A stretch of DNA of 64,000 bases from Membranipora membranacea (lineage: Eukaryota; Bryozoa; Gymnolaemata; Cheilostomatida; Membraniporidae). The notes under the pieces are model-generated. The model did not search any database and had not been told where the DNA came from. It saw nothing but the letters and a program-made list of their open reading frames with translations. Positions 24,401-35,911 of the stretch are shown here, piece by piece. Position 1 is the first letter of the stretch; each line of letters opens with the position of its first letter. Location: NCBI GenBank assembly GCA_914767715.1, contig OU612075.1, positions 6,572,001 through 6,636,000 of the forward strand. The letters are read 5' to 3'. The position numbers and the translations under genes are program-made.

Positions 24401-25621
24401 GCGACTGCAAGTCAAAGTCATGCTAAGAACTGCTCAATGGTGGCGTGGCATCATTGGAGACGGACAATTAAACAACTCAGCAGCTACCCAGTTTGTGCTA
24501 AAGCTGTAGTGCTTCGAGAGTAAATTTAGCGTTCTGACCAAGTATTGCTGAATTTTGGGGTCAAGATATAGGTGATAATCTATATAAAATTCCTTGATGT
24601 AAGCTTTCTTTGGCAACCTCACAGAAATCTTATAATAATCAAATTAATGTACCAGGTTTCTATAAATGAAAAAAACCAAATTCAAGATCCAACGTAAATT
24701 TTCATCCTGTAGGGAGCTGCTCTGCACGAAATGGTGGTGCAAGTCTCATGCACCTAAAAATTATAATACCCTGTCATATTGTCTGTTAGACACCAACTAT
24801 TCTCAGGGAAGGATGAACACAGAGGATACTTTCATCCTCTGTCTGTCTCTCTGACTATTAGGCAAGCGAATGGGAGATTGCCCAGCCAGAATAAAAAAAT
24901 TGAACCATCTGTAATCAACAATCATCGGCGGGAGTTTACCGGGGCTGCCTGCAAGGTTGTATACACCGCACTACCCCTAGCTCTTAAAGATCTAGAGGAA
25001 TTGACAGCGACCAACTACCGGTCATCACAATGCAGAGTGTAAGCCTGCAGCTGCCATATATGAAGGGGAACTTTTGCCGCAATCTTGTCGCTGTGGGTGC
25101 GACGTCTGCTTCGACTTTCGAGCTTAAAACAAAGCTGTATATTCAGATTGGGGTGACTATGACTGCTGTACCTCTTCTGAGATATGGCAGATTGCTTATG
25201 ACCCGTCTGTGTAATATTTGGTTGAAGTAAAACCTTGTTAAACTACAAAAAAGTGGAAAAAATCCGAAACGGGGAGACAACTAACACTTTGCAAAAATTA
25301 AATTTGTTTAAGGGTGTTTTTTGTGATTTTTTTAGAAATACAAAATTTATTTTTTAAACATGGATAAATATCATCCAAATGCATATTTTTGAGGCATTGG
25401 AAGTATATATTTATCATCCTGGGGAGAAACAGGCCCAAAAAAGTCCAAAAAAAATTTGTTTTGCTTAAAAAAATGGCCGCCCCCCAAATTTTTTTCTTTA
25501 CTACCTTGATATTCTTACTCAGGAGAAAATTCCCTTCGATTTGATGTATGGTGTTGCTTTGTTCCTTCCGATATCACGAACCGTCAAAAAAAGATGATCT
25601 GTCCGTTGACTATAGCTTCGT
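21442..25621. mobile_element. 4.2-kb element with inverted ends of about 140-165 bp
   Basis: The left end (21442-21605) and right end (about 25480-25621) are inverted copies. Shared pieces include AGTCAACGGACAGATC, TTCGTGATATCGGAAGGAAC, AAAGCA(C/A)CACCATA and ATCAAATCGAAG, ending in a run of Gs next to TTTAAATT or AAATTT. The interior has no intact gene. I could not assign a superfamily or a clear target duplication. It is probably a nonautonomous or decayed DNA transposon that has taken in other debris. Confidence 0.7.
23715..23865 (-). pseudogene. Possible reverse-transcriptase fragment
   Basis: The minus strand reads SFDTLHRHVLLSELSHM followed, in a second frame, by FRSCLAYYRR. This resembles the LINE reverse-transcriptase stretch of the form AFDTVDHxLLLxKL...WFxSYLxxR. 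It is very short, needs a frameshift, and lacks the YxDD box, so it is a degenerate scrap at best. Confidence 0.35.
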
Positions 25622-25673
25622 AGCTAACAAATAAGAAGCTTTGCATAAAGCCTACTGCTAGACTTCTCATGGA

Positions 25674-26182
25674 ACAGAAATATTGGCATAACTCTATAAA
25701 GTTAAAAACACAACACAAGGGGCTGATCTGACATTGATCTGATTGGCTGTCCCACTAGTGTGAATAATATAGCCTGGGAAATTGAATACAAAACTGCAAA
25801 CAGTAATTAAATGCTGTCAGTGTTGATGACTTGGACATTCCTAGAATGCTACTAGGGACTGGTCTTTTTTGCAAGCCCTTTGTTTGACAAAAGAAAGCTA
25901 ATATTGCTATTCCAGATATGGACTGTAATATTACCACCATTATTTCATCCAAAGCAAATATCTTTAATAATAGCCTTCGTGATTGAGAAAAATTAATGAA
26001 AATGCCTGAAACTGGTGATAAGTTTTAGGCTAGCCGCCAATGTCACCTGAATGTCAATCACAGAGACCGTAACCCTATATGTGCAGTGTAATGGTCTAGC
26101 TCTTGATGAAGGTTTTTTCAAAAATAAACTAATATTGGTACATGTGTATTTACTTTACTTGAAGATTTGTGGTAACGCCCCC
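25674..26182. repeat. Repeat module, copy A, left half (target of the Ginger insertion)
   Basis: This segment matches the inverse of about 36243-36925. Shared stretches include CCACTAGTGTGAATAATATA, GGTTACGGTCTCTGTGA in inverse, and the run CACTGCACATATAGGGTTAC in inverse. It is cut at 26182 by the Ginger element and resumes at 33168. There is no coding signal, and no terminal structure was identified. Confidence 0.8.
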
Positions 26183-26455
26183 TGTAGAACCCACAAACGT
26201 CACAAACGTCAAAACCTCGCAATCTAGCGTTCCACTAACGTCGCAATCCCAAAAACGTCGCAACGAAGGGTTTTTTAAACGTCGCAATTTTTTAAACCTC
26301 GCAATAACTCGAACCCACTAACGTCGCAAATGTCGCAACTCAACAAAAACGCCGAGTTGTCTCCTCGTTAGATGCAAATCGATGAATACGATTTGCTGTG
26401 ATTAGTGGACAGGAGCATACAAATTTCAAAACACTGTGGGAGTTGAAATATTGAA
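26183..26455 (+). repeat. Left inverted end of the Ginger element with GTCGCAA sub-repeats
   Basis: It contains many copies of the short motif AACGTCGCAA or close variants (for example at 26238, 26257, 26277 and 26319). The next segment, CGAGTTGTCTCCTCGTTAG, also recurs inverted in the right end. Repeated short motifs in transposon ends often bind the transposase; that role is inferred. Confidence 0.8.
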
Positions 26456-29400
26456 GATAGTGTACCAAGTCGTATAAGAGAAAAAATTTGAAATCCTAGG
26501 ATCATGATAGAAGTTGTTCCTTCAGAACTCATTACTGCTGTCTCATACAGGATGCTTATCAAAAATTAGCACAAGTAAGGTGAGTATCTGCATATATGTC
26601 AAGCCTGAAATATACTGTCATGTTTGATATAGGCTATGCTCAAAAGTTGTTATGAGGTTGTTTGCACTACTTGAAATATCAGAAATTGGGAAAAATGTTA
26701 AATAATTTTTGCATAAATCGCTCCATCTCTTTATGAATTTCCCTTTATAAATATAGAATAAGCAATTTTACATCATTCCCAAAATTCAACATTTTGTTTT
26801 CCATATAGACTTTATGATAATAAAACCTTAACAGGTACCATATGAACCATTAGGTGGTGATTTAACGACATTGCATTGAGTAATAGTCATGGTGTTTTTA
26901 CCGCACTGCAATCCAGAGAGCAACTTTGAACAAGATTTTGAGCTTGTCGCTCTCAGTTTTTGCAGTCAAATAAAAGTTTGAATTGACCACGACAGGTTGT
27001 AGCTCAATGCTGTTAGTAAACTCAAATCCCAGTGGAAGAAATTTGAGTTATGGACAAGAGACTGTCGACTGCAGGTCAATGATAGTTGAATTGCATATTT
27101 ACGGGATTTGATATTGCTTTGTGACCCAGCGGTTCATTGTTAATGGCTTTGTTTTAATAGTATGAAATTATGGGTTTCCATGAACAAATCATGTCAAATC
27201 TATTTAGCCCAATATACTTTGGGAATTCCAGAGAATTGAATTATTTATCCTATTGTCCTATTAAATTTTATTGATTTGTTATTGTTTACTCTCTGAAAGA
27301 GAAATCTTCAAAGTGCTACATCCTGCAAAAGCATGTCCAACAGAAGCCTGTCTTGATAAGCATTGCTGATAGGAGGGGGAACCCCTCTGTAAAGATACTC
27401 ATCAGCTTTACAAAAACACAACAAAATTCATCACATAAAAAACGCTGTATTGCGTGTCAAATTAAAACTTCTTTTGTTTCACCAGCTTAAACTGGAGACT
27501 CGTTTTAACACCCCAACTAGTTGTTACTGCTCTCATCTGCAGGATTAGGTTCAGTCCAATTTCGGGGAACAATAGAGTAGTTTACTCTTCAAACAGGGGA
27601 TCCAGGGTGCAGTATTGTGTCGGAGGAGTGTATTTATTGCGACTTCTGGCCACCTCTCAACATCTTTATGGGGCGTTGGCTCTCCTTGATTGGTGTGGGG
27701 GATTTGGTCCCGCCCTGGTCTTTGTGTTGGTGTGTTCCCTGCATATCTGGTAAAACTTCAGTAAGGTAAAGTTTCAGTGTTCTTTTATGAGTCAGTGCAC
27801 TCAGTTCAGTCTTCCGCCTAGACATACAGTGGGATGCCTACTACTTTTTCAGTGGTCTAGGGAAGGGTGCAACAAATAAAATAAAAAGAGCTGAAAAGAT
27901 CTGCTGTAGCCTTAGCCTACTTATTATCCATAGTAATAAATGAATATAACATGATTGTCAGCCAGCGCCAATATCACATAAATATGCCTATATATTTATG
28001 AATTTATTTATGTGATATATATATATATATATATGCATAGAGTCAAATTTGTAGGCTACAGTGTGGCAACTGGTAAAGGTTTTCATTGCCTATCAACAGC
28101 TTGAAAATGTCTTTCAACCATCAACTATCATTTTTTGTAGGTTTTGCTGATTCTCAACCACAGCAATATGAGATTACTCTGTTATCTATCGATATTTTAT
28201 GTAAGTACTTAAATTTTATTGATCATTAATTTAACTCCTATGCAGTTGTGAAATATTACTGCATGCCTGAACTTAGCCCGTAATCCTGATCTTCAGCACT
28301 GGTTTGATCCTAAAAATACCATGATGTATTTTTTTACGGGTTGTTACTTTATTTTCTAGCAAATACAGTTAGTGCTTGTGGGGGCTATATGGTGATTCAT
28401 TAAATTTTATGGAAACATATCTTAAACACTACATGAGATTTAAAATAGCGTGGAATGTTTGATTGACTCATGGATTTGCGGAGACATAAATGTGTGCATG
28501 ATGAGAGCAGTGAGTTGCTGAAACACCTACTGAATAAATCAATATAATTGTTAGGTTCTGATAGAAGTTCACAGAACATCTGCACGTGGGCCAAGATCCA
28601 TCAAAACACTAAGCGAGGAAGAATATTGTACCGGTATGTTAATATATCAGGAGAGTTTTAGCAACACAGACGTTTATTTGTGTAATATCACGAGCTGGTA
28701 CCCTGAATAATAAAATTCAAAGTAAATAATAAAACTGGCATAGTGTGGTGATGATACAAAGCAAAGGTGCTATATGTATGAAAAATCAGCCTCAGCGAAA
28801 TACAATTTGATATTATTAATTATTATGCTGTCAATAACGTTAGGTGTTGCTTGCTATTCGATTCGATTCATATTGAATGAAACATTTGAATGCAAAGAAT
28901 GATGTTACATGATAATTATTATTACACTTACAAAAATACTGCCCCTCCGTTAACATACAGTAGGTAGGATAAATAGTTAAGATCTGGTCTAATGATTAAC
29001 GTATAGATGTAGATCTTTATCTGAAAGAAATGGTTACAAATCCTAAATACATGCTTATTTGTAAGCGCAATAAATTTACACAGAAATACAAAGTGAATCT
29101 CAGTGTTTCAAATGATCAATTCAAGTATCATATTATCAAACACATTGCGTTAATTGAAAAGCAACAATAATTGGTAAAGGTGAATTTACTGCTGACGTGC
29201 TGTCAATCTGTCCTCAAGTATTGAAGATGACAAAAAACTACTAGAGCAAAATAATCATATCAAACAAATATTCTAGCTGCACTTACAACTATTGTAGATG
29301 TTATCCGTTTGGTAGAATAGAAAACAGTACGGTTAAATAGAATGTTGAGTATGATCTGCTGACATAGTAACAAAGTCAGCGTCTGCTGTACTGATGTAAG

Positions 29401-29636
29401 ATATTGTATCTCATAAAATCAGTGGTGTGATGGTGACGTACACACTAGAGTGCCCACTTCGGTGGCTAAATTGACACTAGCACATAATTGCCTTGCTGCA
29501 TATGACTGGGTGTGTAACAGTGTATGGATAAAAGAAAGCTAAGTAATTATGGTGCTACAAGTGTAAAATGGTTAGAATCAGATATTCTGAATATACTGAT
29601 ACAAATATGATCTTTTGATTGCAATGATCACAGAAA

Positions 29637-31792
29637 AGTTCAATGTTCCTGGCAACGAGAGGACTAAAGAACAGTTGGCGGTCATACGGAAATTTTATCG
29701 CAACAGACACAGATACTCAGTTTAAGGGGCTCTCCCTGTATTGTTCATAGGTCAGTTAATACAAAATATTCACATGGCACTTGCGTACTCTCTTTACAAA
29801 TAAAGCACCATTCACGCCAGTCACCGCTGAACAGGTTATGGAAAGGATTCAAATTGGTTGTTAAGTCTTCTGATTCTTGTCTGGCCAATGATGGCAAAGA
29901 GTATCGCTACATCCTGACAGTTCTTGATGTCATGAGCCGATTTTGTTGGGCAAGGCCTCTTCAGCGTAAATCAAGTTCGTCGGTGGCTGCTGCCCTGTTG
30001 GATATCTTTGACACTTATGGTGATCCTCTTATTGTTCAAAATGACCGAGGAAAGGAATTTGAGGGGGAGGTAACCAAGCTTTTGAAAATCAGGAAAATCA
30101 AACACATACAGAGCTCTCCCTATCATCCGCAATCCCAAGGAAAGGTTAAGAGGAGTCACAGAACGCTGAAGAGTGTGTTTGCATTTCACATTCTTAAAGG
30201 TAACTCTTTGTGCTGGGCTGACGGATTGAAGGACAATATTAAATTGGTGAATGATCGACCCAAACGTGTTTTAGGGAATCAGTCTCCATTTGAGGTGTTC
30301 TTTGGCAAGTCAAAGCATGGCAGATCTTCTCTCACCCCAAATGAAATTCAGCAGAAAGCTAGGCAGGCAACTTGCGTTTACACCAAATGTATGATAAAGG
30401 CACAGGAAAAGACACTGAAAACTCCTGTTTATGACATTTATGATAAAGTCTTGGTAAGGGTACCTTTTAAAAAGTCCAGAGAGACCTCAAAACAAAAGTG
30501 TAGAAAAGCCATTGTGATCGAACGCAAGCTTGATTTCTACAAGTACATACTATTGTACAAGGATGATGCAGGCCATCATAAGAGATCTTGGTTTTCAGTG
30601 AAAGACATCACATCTTACACTCAGAAGAAACAGCAAGAGAGTCAAATTGCAAGTGAGCTAACGAAACCGCTGGATCATAATGACCGGATCAACAACTTGG
30701 AAACGGAGCATGGTTTAAATGTTATATTTGACCCTATAGGTGACGGAAATTGCCTCTTCCATGCAGTTGCTTTCCAACTCAGTTCAAATGGGTCAAACCA
30801 TGAATCACTTCGTTCTGAGGTAGTGAACTATTTACTTTCTCACCCATTCTTGGCCCAACAACAAAATGACATTTCGGCATCATCATTTGTACAGCATCTC
30901 TCCAGCAGATTACCTCGTCTCCATGGGTAGAGACGGGACATATGGTGACCATATCGTGATCCAGGCACTTGCAGAAATGCTGAGTATCCAGATACTCGTT
31001 CTATTCTCTACAACAGAAGCAAATATTCTGATACGACCTGATGGCCAAAACGTATTTGAACCAAGTGAACCATATATTGTCCTTGGTCATTTACCAGAAA
31101 ACAACGGCGAACATTACGTCGCACTTGGACAAGATTTGGCTGATATTGTTACTGTGATAACAAGATCACCCCAGATACAACTTCAGACAGAGAGCAAGGT
31201 TGATGTGACTCCCCTAGCAAGGGTGCAACCAGCAGTAACGCCCCGAAGCCCAATGCCAGCTGTACAGGCCTCAGAAGACGTTAATGAGAACTTGTTAGAC
31301 CTTCCAGTTGAAATGCTAACAATTATCTTTACTATGGTTATTGACAATAACTTTACAATATTATAATATGAGATGTTGCTGGAGATGCAAGAATTGTATG
31401 AGTTCGTATCATTGTATGTTACAAGACCCAGCCCATCCTTACTCTCATTGCCAAATCATATCGTTAACAACATTGTTCAATTATCTCTTTCTGGAGATAT
31501 TCTCACATTTTGTATGCTGAGGAAAATGCATGAGCTGAACTTTCTAATCAATGATGTCTTCATACCAAGGGAAACAATTTGTATGAATGCTCAGCTTGAA
31601 AGTACGTTGAATCCACACAAGCTGCCAGTAATTGGAGCCATATCACGAGCTAGCGGGAGAAACAGTGGGCTCATGATTGAGATCAAGAGGTGGCTTGTAT
31701 CCAACAGCGCGCGGTACAACGCTTGGTTAGTTTTGTTGGCAGAAAGGAATGGATGGTATGTAGTTAGTGATATATTTTGGAAGAAATATTGA
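29637..31792 (+). pseudogene. Ginger transposase: integrase core + OTU protease + F-box-like region, broken
   Basis: Integrase core: EYRYILTVLDVMSRFCWARP, then GDPLIVQNDRGKEFEG (second catalytic Asp), then SPYHPQSQGKVKRSH. In this family the K before RSH is normally the catalytic Glu; here codon 30148-30150 is AAG. The first catalytic Asp region (about 29845-29862) is out of frame with a stop. After about 250 residues comes an OTU cysteine-protease domain: DPIGDGNCLFHAVAFQL (Asp and Cys) and GEHYVAL (His). A one-base shift near 30900 separates its two halves. The tail, continuing to 31792 past a stop at 31364, has two F-box-like stretches, LLDLPVEMLTIIF and LLSLPNHIVNNIVQLSL. A short upstream piece (from 29637) is the remnant N-terminus. 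The intact family protein would cut and join DNA, and the OTU part would remove ubiquitin. This copy is inactive. Confidence 0.8.
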
Positions 31793-32899
31793 TGTGATAC
31801 CTTTTATTGTACATATTTTCAGAACTCTTTATTAGGCACAAATTTAACGAACTTATCATAACCACAAAATTAAAATTAGTATATTTTTGTCACACACTTA
31901 CTTACGCAGAACTCAGCTATACTTTTTTTTAACTGTAAATACGTTACTCAATCATATCTGTTTATATTCTCACTTCCGCAAAATCAAATAAAGTTGATTG
32001 CACTACGCAGCCAAAAATATGAAATTGTAATGTCACAACCTTCCAAATAAATTATTGCCAAATAACAGTTAATCTCAAGGATAATGGCAGCAATTTGGAA
32101 AAAAAACTATACAAGGCTAGTTATCAAAATAATATTGATTCTTGTATGCAGCCAAAGCCATACAATTGGCTGTTAGTATGTAGATGAGTGTATACCATGG
32201 TACAATACTTTGGAGTTTCCAGTCACTTAGTTCAGGGCTAAAAAAATTTGACTTGTATGTCTATATATCTGCTAGATGTTTATAAGCTGTTATCAGACGG
32301 AATGAGTTATCCCCTCCGAGAAAGAAAGGGCACAACTCCGATAGTTGGTTAACGCCTTATTACACAAATAGATGGCTATTATGGCAAACTCATGCTGTGA
32401 CACGGCAGTTACCAGCAGTTTTTTCTCTTAATCTCATACTCTCTACCTATCAATACCATGAGATTTCAACCAATAAAACAAACACAGTTATCGATATCAG
32501 TACACGTTAATCTCCTAATATTAAAGGCGCTCTATGAGTGCAATAACGGAGATATTGATGCTTATGAATGCAGCCATTAATGCCAGCTCAATCTTTTCTG
32601 GGCCGATCCCATACTGCCATTTAACCATGGAAAGTCGATCAAATTCACACTTAGGTCAGTTTGTGTAGTATATAGATATGTACTAACAGTACAGCCTAGT
32701 GGGCCACCCCGAGCCAAACGACAAACCCATATCCGATTAGGATCCGTTTGAAATTACAGCATAACAATCCCTTTTATGGTAGCAGTAATGGATTCTGATG
32801 TGACAAGACACTGAAAGTGAAGTGAAAAAACAGAGATTCATATGACACGAAAAATACTCATCAATTAACCATTGCACAAAATAGAACATTGATATTCAA

Positions 32900-33167
32900 T
32901 TCCCCACAGTGTTTTGAAGTTTGTATCTCCTGTCCACTAATCATAGCAAATCGTATTGCATCTAACGAGGAGACAACTCGGCGTTTTTGTTGAGTTGCGA
33001 CATTTGCGATGTTAGTGGGTTCGCGCTATTGCGACGTTTAAAAAATTGCGGTGTTTGTGGGTTTGCGACGTTTAAAAAACCCTTCGTTGCGACGTTTTTG
33101 GGATTGCGACGTTAGTGGAACGCTAGATTGCGACGTTTTGACGTTTGCGACGTTTGTGGGTTCTACA
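32900..33167 (-). repeat. Right inverted end of the Ginger element
   Basis: It mirrors the left end: ACAGTGTTTTGAAGTTTGTA, CCTGTCCACTAATCA, ACGAGGAGACAACTCGGCG, then repeated TTGCGACGTTT units up to the terminal GGGTTCTACA. Divergence between the two ends is moderate, so the insertion is not recent. Confidence 0.8.
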
Positions 33168-33606
33168 CCCCCCCTTCCCTCCCTCAGTTATCAATTTCTG
33201 AAAGCGAAAACAAACTTATCATTGTTTACACAAAAAAGTATCAGTCACTCTGAGTAGTTTCATGTACCCTGATACTCCTTGGTTTCAATAACCAAAGATC
33301 ATGTTTTGGTGTACCTTGGCCAGGCAGGATTATAAATAACACTGATTACAGACATGAAGTTTAAGCTGTGTATTGCAACAATGACCTTCACCTTATCATT
33401 TATAATTGAAACAGCAGAATGTCACATTATTAGCTTAGCCTGTCCCAACCAGCATTGTTATAAGGTTGGGGGAGTGGGGGGGGGGGGGGCAAGCACAACC
33501 AAGCTTGTAAAGACAGGCTATGAATCTATCTCTGACAGACACCCATGTCTTGCGCTGCTTTAAATGGTATTAAATGGTGCGGTGGCCAATGTATTGTGTA
33601 TTGTGT
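33168..33606. repeat. Repeat module, copy A, right half
   Basis: It continues the module interrupted at 26182. TCAATTTCTGAAAGCGAAAA, CCTTGGCCAGGCAGGATTAT and GGTGGCCAATGTATTGTGTA all recur inverted (with small changes) at 35912-36225. A G-run of over ten bases at about 33474-33489 is private to this copy. Confidence 0.75.
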
Positions 33607-35447
33607 GCCCCAGAAGTCGGATTAATTGTATAAAAATAAAATGCACATAATGAATCATGAGAAAATATAGATAGCATAAGGGAATATAGCGCCAAATATA
33701 GGCTAAAGACAGCAAATCAAGCACTTCATGCTCAGCAATGATATTTACAGCAATGTTTAACTAATCTGGCTTAATTAATTCCCAAAATAAAGTGGAATAT
33801 GTTTGTTTATATAAATTCCTATACATATATTTATACATCGATGAAGGCTGCGCGTGATCAAGTTAGGGTTTACTGAGCTGAAATACTTTTTTCCTTCTAC
33901 TGTCCTCTAATTTTATATCATTTAATATGAGACATGGTGGAGACTGAGCGAGGACAAGCGGACTCTCAAAAAAGAAAATATTGATTAAACCTGCACTATA
34001 AAGCCCTTTGAATATCAAAGTATTAGGGAAAGCAAATTTAGCATTGGCATAATTGGATAAATTTCAATCAAGGTACCAAAGCACTTAAACCTTATCAGAA
34101 TTCAAACAAAACCCTGATTTGACAGCCACTGGTCAAAGAATGTCTAATCGATAATGAATACCGATACAATTTGTACTCTTCCGCTCCGCAATTGCTGAAT
34201 CGAGTTTACCTGGCAAGGAATTGTCACACGGAACACATTGCAACATTGAAAAGCCAGCAGCAGGGTCATGTAAAACCAAAAAAAACAATATTTTTACTAT
34301 GGCAGTATTGATTGATACATACACAGATTTGATCTAGTTGGTAAGGGATGGAGTTCATCTGTTTGCTTGCTCTATAACCACGTTGTAACAATAATGTTTT
34401 ACACACATTATGACCCATCAATCTCTACTTGTATTGGTTGTACAAACAGATAGTAGATAATAAATCTGATACCTAAACAAACAGGCTCATACTAAAATCA
34501 ACCCGTCAATTTGATCAAAAATCCACTTCACATCGTAAAACAGGCGAAAGATTTGATATTATTATTATTATACCTCAGTGGGCAGAAGTGACTGCACTTT
34601 CATGAGAAAAGTGTATATTTTTGCAATCTATCTTCAGTTTTGTCATGCACTCTGGTTTTCTATTGTATGCTTCAAGACGTGACATGGACATGGATTGTTG
34701 AGTTACAAGACATGGGAGAAAGGTGTAATGTGGTTACAACATGGTTGACATGCAAAAACAAGATCACAGTGGTATTACATAGCATACAAAATTAACATTG
34801 AACATTAGGATTGATACAAAACTCACACATTATTTGGGGAATAGAAAATCCGATAGTAAGTGCGCAATTACAAATGTTGACTAGTCGGATCACATCTAGC
34901 TAAACTAAGAATGTCAAAAATGATATTGGTGTGTCTGAAAAATGCATCTGAAAATGAATATCTGATACCACAGAAAACGATGTCGGCATGTAGTGTAATG
35001 TGATGAAAGGTTATGCATAAATCAGCAAGTTATTAAACTGTAGGAATATTAAAAGTGAGAACCACTTACAATATTGGTTAGAGCTCCTGGCTAAAAGATG
35101 TATCCTTTCCAATATCTGGGTGACTAGTGACAGTAAATGGGTGAAAAGGTGAAAAGCTTTAAATGGGTAAATGGGTGAAAAACCTTTCACATTTGTATGG
35201 AAAGCAATGACTTGCATTTAGAAAGAAAGCTTAAAATATAAGGCGGTACATATATCATGAACGCAGTTTTAGAACAAAAGGGGGCTTGTCAATGCTATGA
35301 CACCGATTACCAGACCCCTAACGCCAAGCGCAACTCCCACGGTTACAAACGTTGATTAGGCCTACATTGTTTATATATTCACTGGTTATTAGTTAGAATC
35401 CGTCTGTTGTGAAAGAACCTTTTCTCCAAGGTTACTTGAGCCTATAA
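33607..35447. other. Gene-free stretch
   Basis: I found no exon, RNA gene or repeat structure that I can name between the end of module A and the broken cysteine-rich exon. The short open frames here show no family motif. Confidence 0.5.
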
Positions 35448-35640
35448 CCGAGGTGAGTTTATCTTTAATCGAGTCGATTTGCTGTAGCTGCAGCTGTAGT
35501 AAACGTGTCCATCTTCGATAAGTTTAGCGAATGCTTGGATTTTCAGCACACTGCATAGCTGTTGTAGCAGAGTTTGCCCACGTACCACCAGCCGCACTTG
35601 GCCGGAAAACTGCATCGTGTGGTAAAATACACAGTATGGC
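35448..35640 (-). pseudogene. Broken copy of the cysteine-rich protein exon
   Basis: The minus strand reads FRPSAAGGTWANSATTA then, after a one-base shift, LKIQAFAKLIEDG. This parallels FRPSAAGGTWTNSATTANQC and LKIQAFKKLINDG in the intact exon at 37595-38171. Only the C-terminal third is present, and the frame is lost. The copy lies in the same order and orientation relative to a repeat module as the intact exon, suggesting an old tandem duplication. Confidence 0.75.
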
Positions 35641-35911
35641 TATTTGTGGAGAAATAACACCAGTAACTTTGTGTCAGTAATTAAATCTAGCCAAAATTCT
35701 GGCAGCTTTATCGCTATGCATCGACTGAACTCCCAGTACCAAGCTTTAAAACTCCGGAAAGCTACTTAACAAATGTGTACAAGGGGTCGGCTGTAGCATT
35801 ACTGAACTTTTGAACCAATAGAAGATGAGAACTTGTTTCCAGCAATCATAGATAAATTGCCATATGTTTGCTTAGGGTCAGATATGTTCCCGTATCCATG
35901 AATATATTTCA

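Larger units (their letters stand above)
26183..33167 (+). mobile_element. Ginger-type DNA transposon, 6985 bp, with long inverted ends
   Basis: The element begins TGTAGAACCCACAAACGTC and ends with the inverse, finishing GACGTTTGTGGGTTCTACA. Inverted ends extend about 270 bp (26183-26455 and about 32900-33167). The flanks are runs of C (five to the left, seven to the right), so a 4-bp CCCC target duplication is possible but cannot be placed exactly. The start TGTNR, a 4-bp duplication, and a retrovirus-like integrase plus OTU domain are the described hallmarks of Ginger1 elements. A related uninterrupted site lies at about 36240 in inverted orientation. The coding part is at 29637-31792; the 3.2 kb before it (26456-29636) has no recognisable gene. 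Confidence 0.85.

Noticed and set aside
24779-25230. Overlapping plus-strand open frames as transposase exons
   Set aside because: No catalytic motif or domain pattern can be seen, and the frames are short and overlapping inside the 4.2-kb element.
27634-27825. Minus-strand open frame inside the Ginger element as a second gene
   Set aside because: 63 residues, low complexity and basic, no recognisable domain; no evidence it is more than chance.
26183-33167. LTR retrotransposon instead of a Ginger element
   Set aside because: The ends are inverted, not direct, repeats; no reverse transcriptase or protease/gag region is seen, while integrase plus OTU fits Ginger.
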